From Rhabdophis nuchalis (lineage: Eukaryota > Chordata > Lepidosauria > Squamata > Natricidae): DNA of 64,000 nucleotides. This document shows positions 1 to 13,046 of this stretch, piece by piece. Within the stretch, counting starts at the first letter, position 1. Each line of letters opens with the position of its first letter. A model generated the notes under the pieces. It saw nothing but the letters and a program-made list of their open reading frames with translations, was not told where the DNA came from and did no database searches. The stretch is from positions 102,908,875 through 102,972,874 of the forward strand of contig CM077644.1 in assembly GCA_039707465.1 (NCBI GenBank), written 5' to 3'. The position numbers and the translations under genes were made by a program.

Positions 1-1090
1 AAGTCCTTGAAGCAATTTTTCACACATTTCCATTACAGTTGCCCATTACCAGGGGGGGGGGGGAAAGAAAAAAGAAAAAAGTAAGCAGTTAGTTTTTGAG
101 AATGGTGCCTGAGTGTCTCAGAAGCTGCTCATACATTGCATGTTAGCAGACAGCATGACTGCTAAAAAGTAAAGTGGGGGGAACTTGCTTTTTAAAAATC
201 ACTTTCATCTCTAAATACCTAAGTTACTCACCAACCAGTGTATCTTTATGAATTACTCCAACACAGCAGGAAATACGATTAAAGCCACTGCATTCCAGGC
301 CATAAATCAGAAATTGCCTGCTTGTTAGTCATAACTGTACAAAGTCTATATTTTATAAGGAATGCAATTAAAGATACAAACATATGTCTAAGATTACCAG
401 AGATTTTACTATAAAACCTATTAATGGAGTCTTCAGCTCCATCGAGAGGCATTTACTTAAAGAATCAGCATATTTTGTCTTGTTTAAGAAAATGTGCCAA
501 TTCCCTGAATTATATATGTTCCCAAAATAAAAGGTAAAGTTGTTAAAGTTCTCATCTAGGATAAGATTCTGGATTCTGCATGTAATGTAAATTGTGCTTT
601 GTGTCTATTGTACGTAATATTTTCTGTATTGTGTGAAATTTCTACTAGTTTCTATATCCTGTATTGGATCAAGACTATAATGAACTCAAGAGCTAATACC
701 TTCTATTTGGTTTTCAACACTCATAATTTTCTTTGTAAATAAATGAATAAATAACAATGCAAGTAAAGAAGTTATGGTGCCTGTAAGCTATAATATAAAC
801 TATTATGGGAAGATAGATTTGGGTTTAGTGAATGAGTTGCCCTTTCTGCAAATAAACAAGAACGATTAGTATTTTCTTTTTCTTTTTTTTTCAATGCTAT
901 TTTTTTTTATTCAGATTGAATATTCAAGGCAATGTGAGTCTCAAAAATGGTACAATGTAAAATATCTTTTGCAGGCTTCCAGCACCTGTTTTCATCCTTG
1001 AACCTCTCTGGAATATGCAGGCTGAATATTTTTTACCTTATTTTGACATTTGGGGATTTATCGGTCTTTTAAGTAGCAAAATGATGCCTT
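1..1090. other. AT-rich intergenic DNA, no feature recognised
   Basis: No coding region or clear repeat was recognised apart from short homopolymer runs (G at 51-61, T near 885-910). It lies downstream of PTPRC. Confidence 0.5.
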
Positions 1091-1347
1091 GTGGCAGTGT
1101 TTTTCAGACTTGGTTAACTTTAAGATGTGTAATCTTCAACTGATGTTGGCTGGGGAATTCTGGGAGTTGAAGTCTACACATTAAAGTTGTTAAGTTTGAA
1201 AAAAGTACCTTAAGCCTTGAAAATGCTTCATATCCATTTTCTTTCTTAAAATCTTCCCCTTTCTCCACCAAAGTGCAAAGAAACTGGGCCAAAAGCTGAG
1301 GTGCCACCCATATTGGTGACATCACATATAACATAATTAGCTCCCAG

Positions 1348-1579
1348 CAGTAGGATTCAATTTTTTTTACTACCGGTTCTGTGAGTGTGGCTTGGTGGGT
1401 GTTGCAGGGGAAGGATACTGCAAAATCCCCATTTCCTTCCGATCAGCTGGGACTCAGGAAGCAGAGAATAGATGGGGGTGGGGCCAGTTAGAGGTGGTAT
1501 TTACCAGTTCTCCGAACTGCTCAAAATTTCTGCTACTGGTTCTCCAGAACCGGTCAGAACCTGCTGAATACCACCTCTG
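1348..1579. mobile_element. hAT-like MITE, ACCGGTT family (family A), 232 bp
   Basis: The ends read cagtaggattca and tgaataccacctctg, imperfect terminal inverted repeats. The 8-bp target duplication gctcccag is exact at 1340-1347 and 1580-1587. Internal ACCGGTTC and GAACCGGT motifs are shared with other copies in the window. The 8-bp duplication is the hallmark of hAT transposition; no transposase is encoded. Confidence 0.88.
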
Positions 1580-2082
1580 GCTCCCAGGCAGGAAAAAAAT
1601 TGCAGCATCGTTAAGCAAGCTTCTGCTGACATCATTTTTCATGTAGATTCATATTGAGGTAAATGATTCCTCATATTGATGATTCTGCATAAGACCTTAA
1701 ATATTAAAATCAACTCCTTGATTGTTGCTATGAAAGCAATTTGTCACCAGTGCAACCTTTCAATGTGACTTATCATGTGATGTGAATGTTCTACCCTGCT
1801 TAGCTGTTTAATGGGCGTCTGAAAATCCCTTTATCCTTAATTCCACTATCATAATGAAGCTACTCGGAATTTCAGTAAGAAATGAACTCATAGTTATGAT
1901 TTGCTTTTAAGCATTATTTTAATGTTTTTCACTATTACTTTGATTAAAGTTACTGTAGTATTGGATCTCATAGGAATTCTCTCAGACTAAAAATCCTCCA
2001 TAGATAACTGTTGATGGTAATGCAAATGGTTTCACAGTTAAACAAGGAATTTAAAAATCTTTAAATCCAGGATTCCCAATCT

Positions 2083-2225
2083 TTTGCTGAAGGTTGACTC
2101 AGTGTTCCATTATTTTGAGGCCGGTAACATGATTGTTAGGGGCAATATGCTGACTGTGTAAACCTCTTAGAAAGGACTGTAAAGCACTGTGAAGTGGTAT
2201 ATAAGTCTAAGTGCTATTGCTATTA
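2083..2225 (+). repeat. SINE 3' fragment with (CTATTG) type tail
   Basis: The stretch ending aaagcactgtgaagtggtat and ctattgctatt matches the 3' half of the fuller SINE at 29908-30135. The tRNA-like head is missing. Confidence 0.7.
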
Positions 2226-3060
2226 ACATGTTGTGACTACATCAAATAAAATGGCTGCTGTAGAGAAGAGAGGCTTAGCCATTCATGCAGTGGTAATGTT
2301 AGTTATAAATCATTAAGTTACCTAACTCAAAGCCAGGAAACTGCTGACACTTTCTGGCTCTTAGTAAATGCCCTATTAACTCATTCATGTAAATATATTC
2401 TGAATAAGATGGCACTTCTGTTAGCAAAAACTGGAATGCAGCCGTTTGTATTTTCTAACATCTTGGAAATGAATCCCAAAGCTGATGCTTTGTGATGTCA
2501 CATGCCAGTTCCATTATATAATATTGGTCAAATCTATCTTGGGATAATATTGGGGGCGGGGGGAAGTAGAATGGGTTTAAACACTTAGAAGAGGGCAAGG
2601 AAGACTGAGAATACTTCTCCATATTTCAGGAAAAAACCCACATACAGTAGATTGGGAAAGCAGTGAACATCATGGATCTGCAATCAAAATGCTATGTGCG
2701 CTGTGTTATATGATAGATTTTGAGCAAATATTTCTTGCTGAATGTATAACATGAGATGAGAAAGTACAGTTATTCATTTTTGCCTTTCTCTCTCAGTTGC
2801 AGATAAGGTGGGATGAGCAATAAGTAGCTTATTATCTGTTACTGGACAGTCAGACTCCACTTAATATATGATAATTGCTAGATGCTTGGAAATCAGGAGG
2901 AGGATTTTTGTGGACAACTCCATATGTGAACATTGTTATTAGATTGTCGGTATATAGTGATGTTTACTGACTTAATATGCGTGTTAAGTCAGGAATTGCT
3001 TTCTAGTGTTCTGTTTTTTTAAAGTTCTTGTAAAGCTTTCTGATTAGGGCTTCCTCTGAG

Positions 3061-3440
3061 CAGGGTGAAATGCTACCAGTTCAGACCAGTTTGGCCGAAC
3101 AGGTAGTAAGGATGCCAGGTGTTTGCCCGAACCGATAGTAAAAAAAAATGCTGATCTGACAATCAGCTGTGCTGTGCAATTTAGATTAGCTAGAAAGCAG
3201 GATTTCATGCTTTCTAGCTAATCTAAATCACATGGCACAGTGGATTCCCCCCCACCCTTGCTGTTCACTGTTTGCAGGTACACTCAGTAGCAGGCTCCAC
3301 CCACCCACCCGGATGTCATTTTGATGCTCTGTGCATGCGCGGAAGGTCCTGCTCATGCATGGAGGTGGCAAGTGCACACACACATGCACGCTCTCACATT
3401 GCTACCGAACTGGTAGCAAAGATAAGTGGATTTCACCCTG
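3061..3440. mobile_element. hAT-like MITE related to family A, 380 bp
   Basis: It begins cagggtgaaat and ends atttcaccctg, an 11-bp perfect inverted repeat. The 8-bp target duplication cctctgag is exact on both sides (3053-3060, 3441-3448). Inside are ctaccagttcagaccagt-like and accgaactggtagca motifs and an internal hairpin around 3185-3230 (gctagaaagca / tgctttctagc). Confidence 0.9.
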
Positions 3441-3549
3441 CCTCTGAGCCTTCCATGACAGGGCGATTCACTAAGGCAATCTGAAGGAACAATGCACACA
3501 CAGTGCAGCTACACATTTTCTGTAAGCTTTTTTTTAAAGCATGTTAAGG

Positions 3550-3684
3550 CAGGGGTCTGCAAAGTTGGCTCTTTTAAGACTGGTGGACTTCAACTCCCAG
3601 AATTCCCCAGCCAGCATAGCTGGCTGGGGAATTCTGGGAGTTGAAGTCCACCAGTCTTAAAAGAGTCAACTTTGCAGACCCCTG
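3550..3684. mobile_element. Palindromic hAT-like MITE (family B), 135 bp
   Basis: It is almost entirely a hairpin: one arm starts caggggtctgcaaagttgg, and the other is its reverse complement with one or two changes. The arms meet at agccagcatagctggct. The exact 8-bp target duplication tgttaagg flanks it (3542-3549, 3685-3692). Confidence 0.93.
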
Positions 3685-4730
3685 TGTTAAGGGATTGAAA
3701 AAAAAGGGCGGATAAATTGAAGTAGAGGAAGAGCAAGCATAAACTACATAAGAGTGAATTCAAATTATTTGAGGGCTGGGGGTTTGCTGAAGTGCCTTGA
3801 CAATCCAGAGGTTTAACAAGCCTACTCTTGTGCTTGTGATTGTGGCTTTTGAGATTATAGGGTTATGACTGGAGAGTCCTTCTTTTGAAACTTCACCGTT
3901 GATTGTGTGAGAATGGTTTGGGCGTTATTAACCCCAGCAAAACCAATTCCTGAAGAGAAGGACAAAAGGAAGAAGGAAGGAACACCACTCTTGGCTACTT
4001 TAACAATTCAGAATTCATATTGATTTCAGCAAACTGGATGGTTTGGTATTCTTCTGTGGATACAATCAGATTCAATCAACAGTAACTACAAAAATGATTA
4101 TAAATGTTAGCATTTCCCTCTTTTTCTTTTTACCCATCTGTTTGGAAGTCTGAAAGCCTATAAGCACCATTTTCCCATTTTATCTAAGGGAACAGACATC
4201 CAATGCCTGTAGTATCAATCCACTACAATTGTCAGAATCCTTTTCTAGGCAGAATAAACAACATATTAGCTATAATCAATGTTTCTATCAAGATATCTTT
4301 TCCCTGGTGGTTTGACAGGACTTCAGAGCACCAAAGGAATCCTGTCACCCCCATCCTTAGTGGTCCTCTTGTTCGTCCAGCTAAGTTTTCTTCTTCTCCC
4401 TTTGTTCATTTTTTCCCCTTCTCCTTTATCTGTATTTCTTGAAGCCGCCTGTGTTTAATTCCACACTTTGTCTATCTGTACCTTTGTTCACACCTTCCCT
4501 CTCACAAAGTCTATCCTTCCTTAAAGGCGCCGTGAAATTATGCAAAGCTTTCCCCTCAGGTCTCCCTTCCATATTTCCCTCCTGCAGACAAGCTCTCACA
4601 CTCCTAATGAGGTTAGCTGCTGAAACTCAGCAGCTGCCTTCACTCATCTCAGATAAGCTCATAATGAGAGGCACTGACTCCTTGGAACATCAGTTTTGCA
4701 ATATTTGAGGGAGGGGGAAAAGAGAAGGAG

Positions 4731-4731
4731 G

Positions 4732-4789
<58 letters not shown>
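4731..4789 (+). repeat. (GA)n microsatellite
   Basis: A run of GA dinucleotides about 55 bp long, preceded by GGGA-rich DNA. It creates open frames of alternating Arg-Glu or Ser-Leu that are not genes. Confidence 0.95.
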
Positions 4790-4792
<3 letters not shown>

Positions 4793-5329
4793 GTGTGGGT
4801 GAAGAGCAGAAAGTGTCTGTTAGGGAAGAATTCATTCATGAATACCAAAGGTTCTTGGTAAACATCAGAGTAAGACTTCACAGAAGGGAATTTGTAAGAG
4901 AGAATAGAAGCAAAGGCTTTTATCAAAGCCAAGGACAAGTGGGTTGGGACAACCCTAGTTTTGTTCCTATCATCTCCCCTCACACCCGTGATAATTGCCT
5001 TGTGGACAAGAGGAAAAACCTGCAATGTTTTGCTGAATGAAGACGCTCTTTGTACAAAAACTACTGTCTTAAGGTAAACCTGAAATAACTCTAATTAATT
5101 ATGTTAACTACCCAGTGCTAGCACATAGTAATTGTATTTCAGTTTACTGGATATAGAAGATTAAAAAACACTTGGGGAATAAGCCCCATCCTTGTCACCA
5201 TACTTAAAAGTCAGGAATAAAATAATGTCTGCAGAAATAAATAAGCCAATCAGTTAATAGTTTACTATTGGGAATGACAATGTTATTACTGATGTGGTAA
5301 AAATTCTCTCTACCATCTGCCTTTATGCA

Positions 5330-5864
5330 ACATCTTTACCATCTTTAAAGCGCTCCATGGCACGGGACCAAGCTACCTGCGAGACCGCATCCTACCTCAT
5401 ACATCCCTGCGGCCGATTCGCTCCCACAGAGAGGGACTTCTCCGGGTGCCGTCCACCAGGCAATGCCAGCGGGCGACGCCCAGGGGAAGGGCCTTCTCTG
5501 TGGTGGGCCCAACCCTCTGGAACGACCTACCCCCCGACCTCAGAACAACCACGGACCTCCGCACCTTCCGCCAGAAATTAAAGACACTTTTGTTCCATCA
5601 GGCCGGTTTGGCCTAAGTTATTTACCTAGCCTTCAGTCTGTATTATAAATTGTTTTAATTGGGTTTTTAAATGGATTATGTTTTAACTTTCTAAATTTTA
5701 GCACAGGGATAACCTATTTAATTCGGGTAGTTAACATAATTAACTAGAGTTATTTATATTTTGTACTGTTTGTTTTAACTTCCTGTGCACCGCCCCGGGT
5801 CCCTTCGGGGAGAGGGTGCGGTTATATAAATTTAATAATAAATAAATAATAATAAATAAACAAG
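5330..5864 (+). mobile_element. L2-clade LINE, 3' fragment
   Basis: The fragment starts at taaagcgctccatggc and encodes the last part of the L2 reverse transcriptase protein ([16 protein letters not shown] in a broken frame). It then has the 3' UTR motif caccgccccgggtcccttcg and an AATAAATAATAAT tail. Related to the other L2 copies in the window. It is 5'-truncated and non-functional. Confidence 0.9.
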
Positions 5865-5930
5865 TTATATCAAGCCAGAAAGTTTATTTGACATGTTCTG
5901 CAGCGTTCACACCAGCCAGCTTCCAAACTG

Positions 5931-5960
5931 GTGTGTGTGTGTGCATGTGTGTGTGTGTGT
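5931..5960 (+). repeat. (GT)n microsatellite
   Basis: About 15 GT units, with one GC and one CA interruption. Confidence 0.9.
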
Positions 5961-6132
5961 CTGCAAATATAGTCCCGCCATATCTCAAAAGCATATTCTT
6001 TGGATTCTTTTGCGAAAGTTTTCTAAGATTACAGGGAGGAACCTTCTATCAGAGTATTTTTCAAAGCAAACACGCATTTTATCTTTAGCTACATTTTTCT
6101 CTAGCCTGGTCAATTCTGGGGTGTATCCAAAT

Positions 6133-6457
6133 CAGGGTTGGGTTCCTACCAGCTGCACAACTAGTTCGCTTCATGTGCATGCGCCAGGTGCACGCTGCAC
6201 GCGCATTCACAGTTTAGCAAAAATTGAACTTCTGCACTGCAAATAAGGAAAGGAGCAAGGATACCAGCTGAGGAGCAGCAATTCAATCTGCCGCCACTGA
6301 TCAGCTGGGCTCCAGAAGCAGAAATAAAAGTCAGTGTAACCCAGGGGCTGGCAGGCGGGCCTACTTTCACGGATACAGAGAACTGGTTCTCTCTCAGCTT
6401 GTAGTCAGTGCTAATGGTTCGGCAGAACCGGTCTGAACCGGTGGGAACCCACCATTG
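6133..6457. mobile_element. hAT-like MITE, family A, 325 bp
   Basis: Ends cagggttgggttcc and ggaacccaccattg; exact 8-bp duplication atccaaat at 6125-6132 and 6458-6465. It contains the gaaccggtctgaaccggt motif near its end. Confidence 0.93.
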
Positions 6458-7718
6458 ATCCAAATGTTTTTATGTTTATCTATTGAGAGTAGGTGGGAGC
6501 TGATCATCAAATGAAAAGAGAATATTTTTTAATTGGGATTGTGATACAGACAAGGGAAATCAAACCTCGTTCCAAAGTTATCTGATGTGACACAATTTTT
6601 TGAGAATCAAACTTATCTCTACTGTTCATAGGTGTTCATTTGTTTTTAAAGTCAAACTACAGTATAAAACATGCTTGATGACTTGGCCTGGACACTTGGT
6701 AGATTCATTTGGAAGTTTCTTTTACATGTTTAATAATTATGTATGAGAGTATTAAGTAGGCCTGATATGTACATTCACATTAAGAGCACCCGGTTTTAAA
6801 TCATGATAAACAGAGCAGGGATAGTACATATAGAAATGACTTCTACCCAGAAACATTTTATCCCATTGTGTGACTGCTGGGTTCATTGACCAGCAAGGGC
6901 ATGTCATACTATTAAGAGGATACAATTGGTAATTCCACTGTTTCATTGAGTTCTTTTGATAAAGGGATCTTTCCATTTTAAACAAAGGGTTTAAAACATG
7001 GACTTTAATCCACACAAGTTTATTCTTTGGCAAAATTCTTAGATTCTAAAGTGACCCAGCCCAGGGTAATTTTTGATGAGTCAAATTATTGTCTATGTAG
7101 AAGAACATTGTCTGCTAACTCTAACTAAAAGACAAACTGCAATGTACACTATTCCCCCATTTGTTTATAATGTACATTCCTAGTAATTCAGAATAAGCTA
7201 ATTTGATTTTCCTGGCCTTTGACTGACTGTTCTCCATTTCATATTTTAATTGTAGCAAGACAATTCTTATTTTTCCACTTCATTTGGCTAATATAATGAA
7301 CATATATGCAGAGGAATGTTCATAATTCCTTGCTATTTTCTCTGAAGTCCAAAACAACTGGAAGTTCCCAGATGGCCTTTCCCAATCCATGCAATACTTC
7401 TAGTAATTTATCTTTTTGGAGAAAATAGCAAGAAAATGTCAACATAAAGAGCCATTGTAGCATTTTGTAGATCAGTCACAGATGGCTACCAATAGAGGCA
7501 GGAAAACCCAGATTCTTTTGGGAAGCCATTTTGATCCATCAGATACCCAGAGTAAACCTTTTCTCATCCACCATATCAGGAGAAACAAAGTAGCAACCAA
7601 TCTATGTCTAATAAGTGAATGATATGCTTAAAACAATAGAGTTATATATAACGTGTCTAGATGATAACGTTTCACTAGAATGGAAACCATTCTGAGAGTT
7701 GGTTGTATGCATCTAGCT

Positions 7719-7853
7719 CAGGGGTGTCAAATTTGTGGCCTGCGGGGTGGATGGGTCACACACTGGCCACACACACATCTAGTTTAGCGAAGGAGGCGAA
7801 AGGCACAATACATCACATGATAACACCATGATGATGTGATTTTGACACCCCTG
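7719..7853. mobile_element. hAT-like MITE, family C, 135 bp
   Basis: Terminal repeats caggggtgtcaaa and tttgacacccctg. Flanks atctagct (7711-7718) and atccagct (7854-7861) match at 7 of 8 bases, so the target duplication has decayed slightly. The interior contains vertebrate-typical ccacacacacatc. Confidence 0.85.
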
Positions 7854-8129
7854 ATCCAGCTAAATACAACCTAAGTATATGGATTAATTGACCTGGATGT
7901 AGCCCGATCCAGTGCATGTATCTGAAGAAATTTTGAAAATCAACCAGTGCTGAATAAATACAAACATAGACAATCTAATAGGTAAGCAACCCAGTTGGGT
8001 TGGCCGTGTTGCTTTTCTGAAAGGAACCCAAATCATGGTTTGTCGGTGGGCCTGGGAATTGCAAATGGAGATATAGCCAATCAAGTGGTTGCTTTGATTG
8101 CCTTGTTGCTGCCATGGAGGTGGGCTGGG

Positions 8130-8250
8130 GTGGAGATTTTAATGGGGGGGGGGGATTATGTATTGGAATTTAAAATGTTGTAAACTGTTTGGAGTCACCT
8201 GTGTGTGAATTGGGTGGCTATATACACCTGTTTAATAAATAAATAAAGGT
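8130..8250 (+). mobile_element. Old L2-like LINE 3' end
   Basis: A degenerate end: tgtaaactgtttggagtcacc, then tatatacacctgtttaataa and an (ATAA)n tail. It resembles the 3' terminus of L2-type elements here but is diverged. Confidence 0.5.
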
Positions 8251-8288
8251 AATGAGAATATGCCAAAATCACTAAGTCATGACAGTAC

Positions 8289-9205
8289 TGTGTTTTCCCC
8301 AAAAATATGACCTACCTGACAGTAAGTCCTAACCTTATTTCTTACACATGCGCTCAATATAAGCCCTACCCCAAAATAAGCCCTAATTAAGACTCCAGAG
8401 AGTATGGGTAAAAATTAATCTAGAGTAGGGATGATGGGGTGGAGCTGCCCCACTACTTACTTTCAGACAGTTGCAGCCAGACCCCGACACCTGCCTTGCC
8501 AGCTCTTTGGAAGCCAGCAAGGCTGGCAAGACTTTACTAGAGGCCTCTGCACCCGATTTCAGAGTTCCAGATAGATCCAGAGCTGTTATTGGCTGCAGAG
8601 GCCTTCAGGAAAGCCTTGCTGGCTGCAGAAGAATTTCCTGAAGCCCTCTGACAGTGGGGCTAACATCCGTAAGTGAGATGAGCCACTGGATGACATCCAC
8701 CCTGAAAATTTATTTATTTATTTATTTATTTATTAAATTTTTATACCACCCTTCTCCCTTCCGGGACTCAGGGTGGTGTACAGGCAGCAATAAAAATCAG
8801 TATAAAATATAAAATACATAAAATAAGTTTAAAAATATATTAAATGGTTGGCCTGTTTTAAAACCTTAATAAAACCCTACTAAAAACCAATTATAAACTA
8901 CGCCAGGCCAGCCGCATGAAATAAATAGGTCTTCAAGGCCCGACGGAAGAGGCGTAGGTCCGTGGTCATGCGTAGGTCTGTGGGTAGGTCAATCCAGAGG
9001 GCAGGAGCCACCACAGAGAAGGCTCTCCCCCTAGGGGTCACCAGCTGACATTGCCTGGCTGATGGCACCCTGAGGAGGCCCTCTCTGTGGGAGCGAACTG
9101 GTCGGTGGGAGGTATTTGGCAGCAGGAGGCGGTCTTGCAGAAAATAAGACATGGTGCCTTTTTGGTGGCAGAAAAAAGACAGGGTCTTATTGGGGGGGGC
9201 AGAAT
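8289..9205. mobile_element. Unclassified repeat rich in AAAATAAG/ataagccct, split by an L2
   Basis: Two blocks, 8289-8460 (cccaaaataagccctaatt, twice) and 9141-9205 (gacagggtcttattgg), look like halves of one interspersed element interrupted by the L2 at 8709-9140. The ends are roughly complementary (ttttcccc / gggggg). Class uncertain. Confidence 0.45.
8709..9140 (-). mobile_element. L2-clade LINE, 3' fragment (minus)
   Basis: Minus-strand reading gives [20 protein letters not shown] and ALWIDLPTDLR in one open frame, the C-terminus of the L2 protein. A 3' UTR and an (ATTT)n tail follow at 8709-8735. The short sequence aaaat on both sides may be the target duplication. Confidence 0.9.
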
Positions 9206-12020
9206 AATAGATACATGCAATTCGCTCTTGACCGTATGATGAAGAAAAAAAATTACCATGTGAATTGACAGAAAAAAGTTGTATGTTCATTACCATAAGT
9301 ATCAGGCTTTCAGCTGTGATGACGCATGACTCCTTGCCTCATATAAGTTATTGCTGAAGGAAGTTTCACAAGCACACACACACTGTTTAATTTGGCATGC
9401 CCACTTCCTCCAAAGAGGTCCGGTAGGTCAACAGCTGCACACCTGCATAAAGAAATTCTTTCTGGTTTCTTTTTTTGGCCAAGCTCAATCTAGATCCTGT
9501 ACTTCTGCTTATATTTTATTAAACTCTGATTTCTTGTGTGGTCTTACGCTGAGCTACTCTTTCCAAATGCCTGAAATCATTACTGTATCTTTGTATCAAG
9601 CCTCCAAATGAAGAAGTGTCATTCTTCAATGTGCTGAATTTTTTTAAAAATTGCCAGTGAAGGTGGTTAGTATTGTGTCCTACACTTTTGTAGATTGAGA
9701 ATGTTGCTCGTTCTTACATTCTGCAACATATATTCATTTCCCTTTTTAAAAAAATGTTTGCATTTCATTTTTATTTCAGGATTAAGTTCTGATAAAGTAC
9801 ACCTTGCAATATTTGTGGGTTTTTTTTTAATACTCCTGGAAACAGAATTCTGGGTTGTTGTTTTTTGTTATTTACATTTTGGTGGTGCTTTTGAACAGGC
9901 TGTATTGTTGGATGTGTTGTGAGCAGATTTTCCCACCCTCTCTGTAAGAGTATATGGGAATGACTGTGGGGGGCAGAGCAAAGGGAATGGTCAGATAAGA
10001 GACAGCATAACCCATAGCTGCATAATGGGCAGAGAAAGAAGCTCACAAGAGAACCCTTGCTAAGTCAGGTTGTAAAGGCGACAGCAGGAGAATTGTACTT
10101 TCAGACTTCCAAGATTTTTTAATGGATTTTACAATAAAGTAGAACTAGCTCATCAGTGTGTGTTTCCTATCTTAGTAGCTACAATATCTACACTGTCAAT
10201 TATGATGTTCGCTTCCTGGAGTAGACTATGCTTAAACTATGTTAAGGAAAGAATGATAGATGTAGAACAAATTATATCAAATAAAATAGAAAAAGTATTG
10301 GAAGTGGAATTACAAGTGACATGCCAAGAGAATGATTTGGAAAAGACACTGCACTGGATATACAAAAGAAATTGGTCAAAGGTTTAAAAATTAAAAGAAA
10401 AGTACAAACAATAAACCAAGTCAGTGACCTGGAAAATGTTTTCTTATTGGATCTACAAAAGAGGCTTGTTAAAATTTTGAAGAAAGATTTTTCTTCAAAT
10501 GCAATAGCATTTGATTTCTGTTCAATTTTTCTGTATCCCATGACAACATCTGATTGAGTTAAAGATCAAAACTGTTAGAAACAAAAGTAAGGAATATAAA
10601 GTTGGCTTATTTTATCAAGGTTAAAATAAGACATTTCTTTTTTCAGTATTCTTGGAACCCTTTATGGACCTTTTGTAGATACCAGGAAACTTGGAAAACT
10701 TTGTGTTTAGGGATTTACTTATAATCAAAGGATGCGATATAAGATGAAGAAATATCTGTAACCTTACATAGGTTGAAGAATTACTAAATTTGTTTATACC
10801 TATTGTGATAAAGGCTGGAAGACATTTCTTTATATGTTTCTTTTTCTTTATTGTATTCTTTTCTTTTCCTTTTCTTTCTTTCTTTCTTTCATTTTTTACT
10901 GCACATTTTTGTTCCCCGTTCTCTTTGTCTGTAAGTTTAGTTTGTATTAGATTTTTACTATTGTAATTAAAATTCTTAAAATTGGAAGGCGCAGAAGAAG
11001 AGGAGGTCTGTTTGCACACTTGATTCATTTCAGCAGTAACATCAGTTTGGAGATCTATGAGAGGATATTATCAAAAACACCTGAACTAGAAACATTATTA
11101 GTTTTATCAATAAGCCTTTTCATCCTGCTGTATTTGCTTCAGTGAATATTTAAAGATGACAATACATTAGAAGTATTTTAGCACAACCTGGTGGGCAATT
11201 AATGAAGTGCAACAGAAACATTTATCTTCAGAATTGGTCAGAGAAGCTGGGCTGCAGAGACTTTTTCTCACCAACCTAATAAAGGATTGGTTGAAGTCCA
11301 CTTGGTATATATAGCATTAAATGGGAAGGACAAAGAAGCACAAAATGGAAGCAAGAAGGTAACCAGACAGTAAAAGTATTAAGAGAGAGAATATTCCTGG
11401 TTATGCAATGCAAAAACAGTATAGTTCTCTGGTAGGAACATCTTCCAAGAAATAGCTAGTGATTTAATCTTCCAGCTAATTTTAAAGATATTCTCAGGAC
11501 TGGAGCCATTTGCAATTAGAACTGTTTCCCCCCCAAAGCTGATACCTTTAAGAAGAGTGAATTGCAACATGCTGGCTGGAGAATTCTAGGAATTCCAGTC
11601 TACTCATCTTAAACTTGCCAAGATTGAAAAACACTGATCTGTACCATGCATGTTTTCATAGTCGGTTTTTTCTCTACTTCTCATCACTGCAAGATGTCAT
11701 CCCTTCACAAGTAATCTTTTAACCAGCCCATGAAAGTGGTCATGTACACCCACCTGCCACTCTTTAAAGCAGCTGAATTTTTCCTATGAGTCATGCAGCT
11801 GTCCTCCACAGTTCCTTTGATCCAGAGAAAAGTTGCATTAATGTAAAGAGTTGCCAACAGGTGTTGTGCCAGTTTCTCTGCTTCTCTGCATTGAAAGCAA
11901 GGTTTGTTCTCTCATATAGCCTTTCCGATTTCCTGGCTCTTCCCTTTGCCGCTAGTCCAATTTGTGAAGATTGCATACTTTATTGTCTCCTATTTCTCTG
12001 AAACCCTCATTTGGAAGCTT
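9205..12020. other. Intergenic DNA with no supported gene
   Basis: AT-rich DNA. A weak coding-like stretch at 10160-10557 (+) with Lys/Glu-rich residues may be a relic of a LINE ORF1, but I could not confirm it. A TTTC-rich tract lies near 10850-10895. An old hairpin-like MITE remnant (tggctggagaattctagg) lies near 11570-11635. Confidence 0.4.
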
Positions 12021-12023
12021 CCT

Positions 12024-12322
12024 TACAAATAGCTCTTGACTTACAACCATAATAGAGCATGCCCCTCATAGTCATAAGTCATGACAATTGTGAAGCAGGT
12101 CAACCATTATGACTGATACAATTTTAGGACCTTTTCTAACAATGGTCATTGACTTAATTGCCATGGTCATTAAGTGAATCAATGGTTCACTGTTGACCAG
12201 TTTTGCCAGAAGCCCGAAGTAGATCTGATTTTCGACAAAAATGTTGTAAAATGGGGTTGTGTGACTCCGCAGTGCTGCAAATGGCCATAAATGTGGGTTG
12301 CTTGACAAATACAAATATAGAC
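12024..12322. mobile_element. Diverged mariner-like MITE (TAGTCCTCGACTTAC family)
   Basis: It contains agctcttgacttacaacc, aagtcatgacaattg, aatggttcact and gtaaaatggggttg, all diagnostic of the family seen clearly at 43905 and 61305. The ends are too decayed to define exactly. Confidence 0.5.
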
Positions 12323-12617
12323 CATGAGAGGTAGGGGCAGCAATCAGAACTTCAGAACAAGGTTGTCGGTAGTAGTTGTAACTGATAACTGAGAATTATT
12401 TAAAAACAAACATGAATGTTATATATTTATAAAGTATTGAAGGTTTAGCCTTTCACATTGTCTGAAGTTTTTTTTAATCATAATTTTACTTTCTTTTTTA
12501 TAAAAAAAAAATCCTACACATTATTTTCATTTTAAAATAAGAACGGGCCAAAAATATAATATTCTTATATTATAAAATCATAAAATAAAATAATCTGAAA
12601 CTGTTTTCCATATAAAA

Positions 12618-12623
12618 TTTAAT
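12618..12623 (-). promoter_or_regulatory. Alternative polyadenylation signal ATTAAA
   Basis: A common hexamer variant on the minus strand about 1050 nt after the PTPRC stop, followed by AT-rich sequence. It would give a longer 3' UTR than the AATAAA at 13047. Confidence 0.35.
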
Positions 12624-13046
12624 ACAAAGTGCAGCCTTTCCAAAGGAATAAACTATAAAGAATAAAATATAGCCTCTTGTAAATAAAGCTTCTATTCAAG
12701 CCGTAGAAACACAGCACAAAACAGAACATCTGTATTAACATGTCTAAAAAAACGTTAGCTGAATTAAGTTTATGCAGCTTGCAGCATTCATAACTTTAGA
12801 TTTGTTGGGTGATTCAGATGAATTTCTTGTACATACAGTGCCATCTTGAGGCCACGTTTAGATTTGCAATTCAAAAACTTTTACTAGAAAGTTTGTGCTT
12901 TGGCAAAACACGTCCACACTGCTGTTGAAAAAAGGATATCTATCATACCTTCTTCACTAGCTGAGCTCAAGTCAAAGGAACTTTAACTTTTTCAGGTTTT
13001 TTGCTCAGTTTCTGTCTCCACGTTTACACTAACCCAGATCATAAAC

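Noticed and set aside
4690..5040. Open frames of 111-114 codons on both strands over a GA repeat
   Set aside because: They are dominated by Glu-Arg or Ser-Leu dipeptides from a microsatellite.
10160..10557. Lys/Glu-rich frames that could be a gene
   Set aside because: Short, interrupted, no recognisable domain and no splice-supported extension; at most a LINE ORF1 relic.
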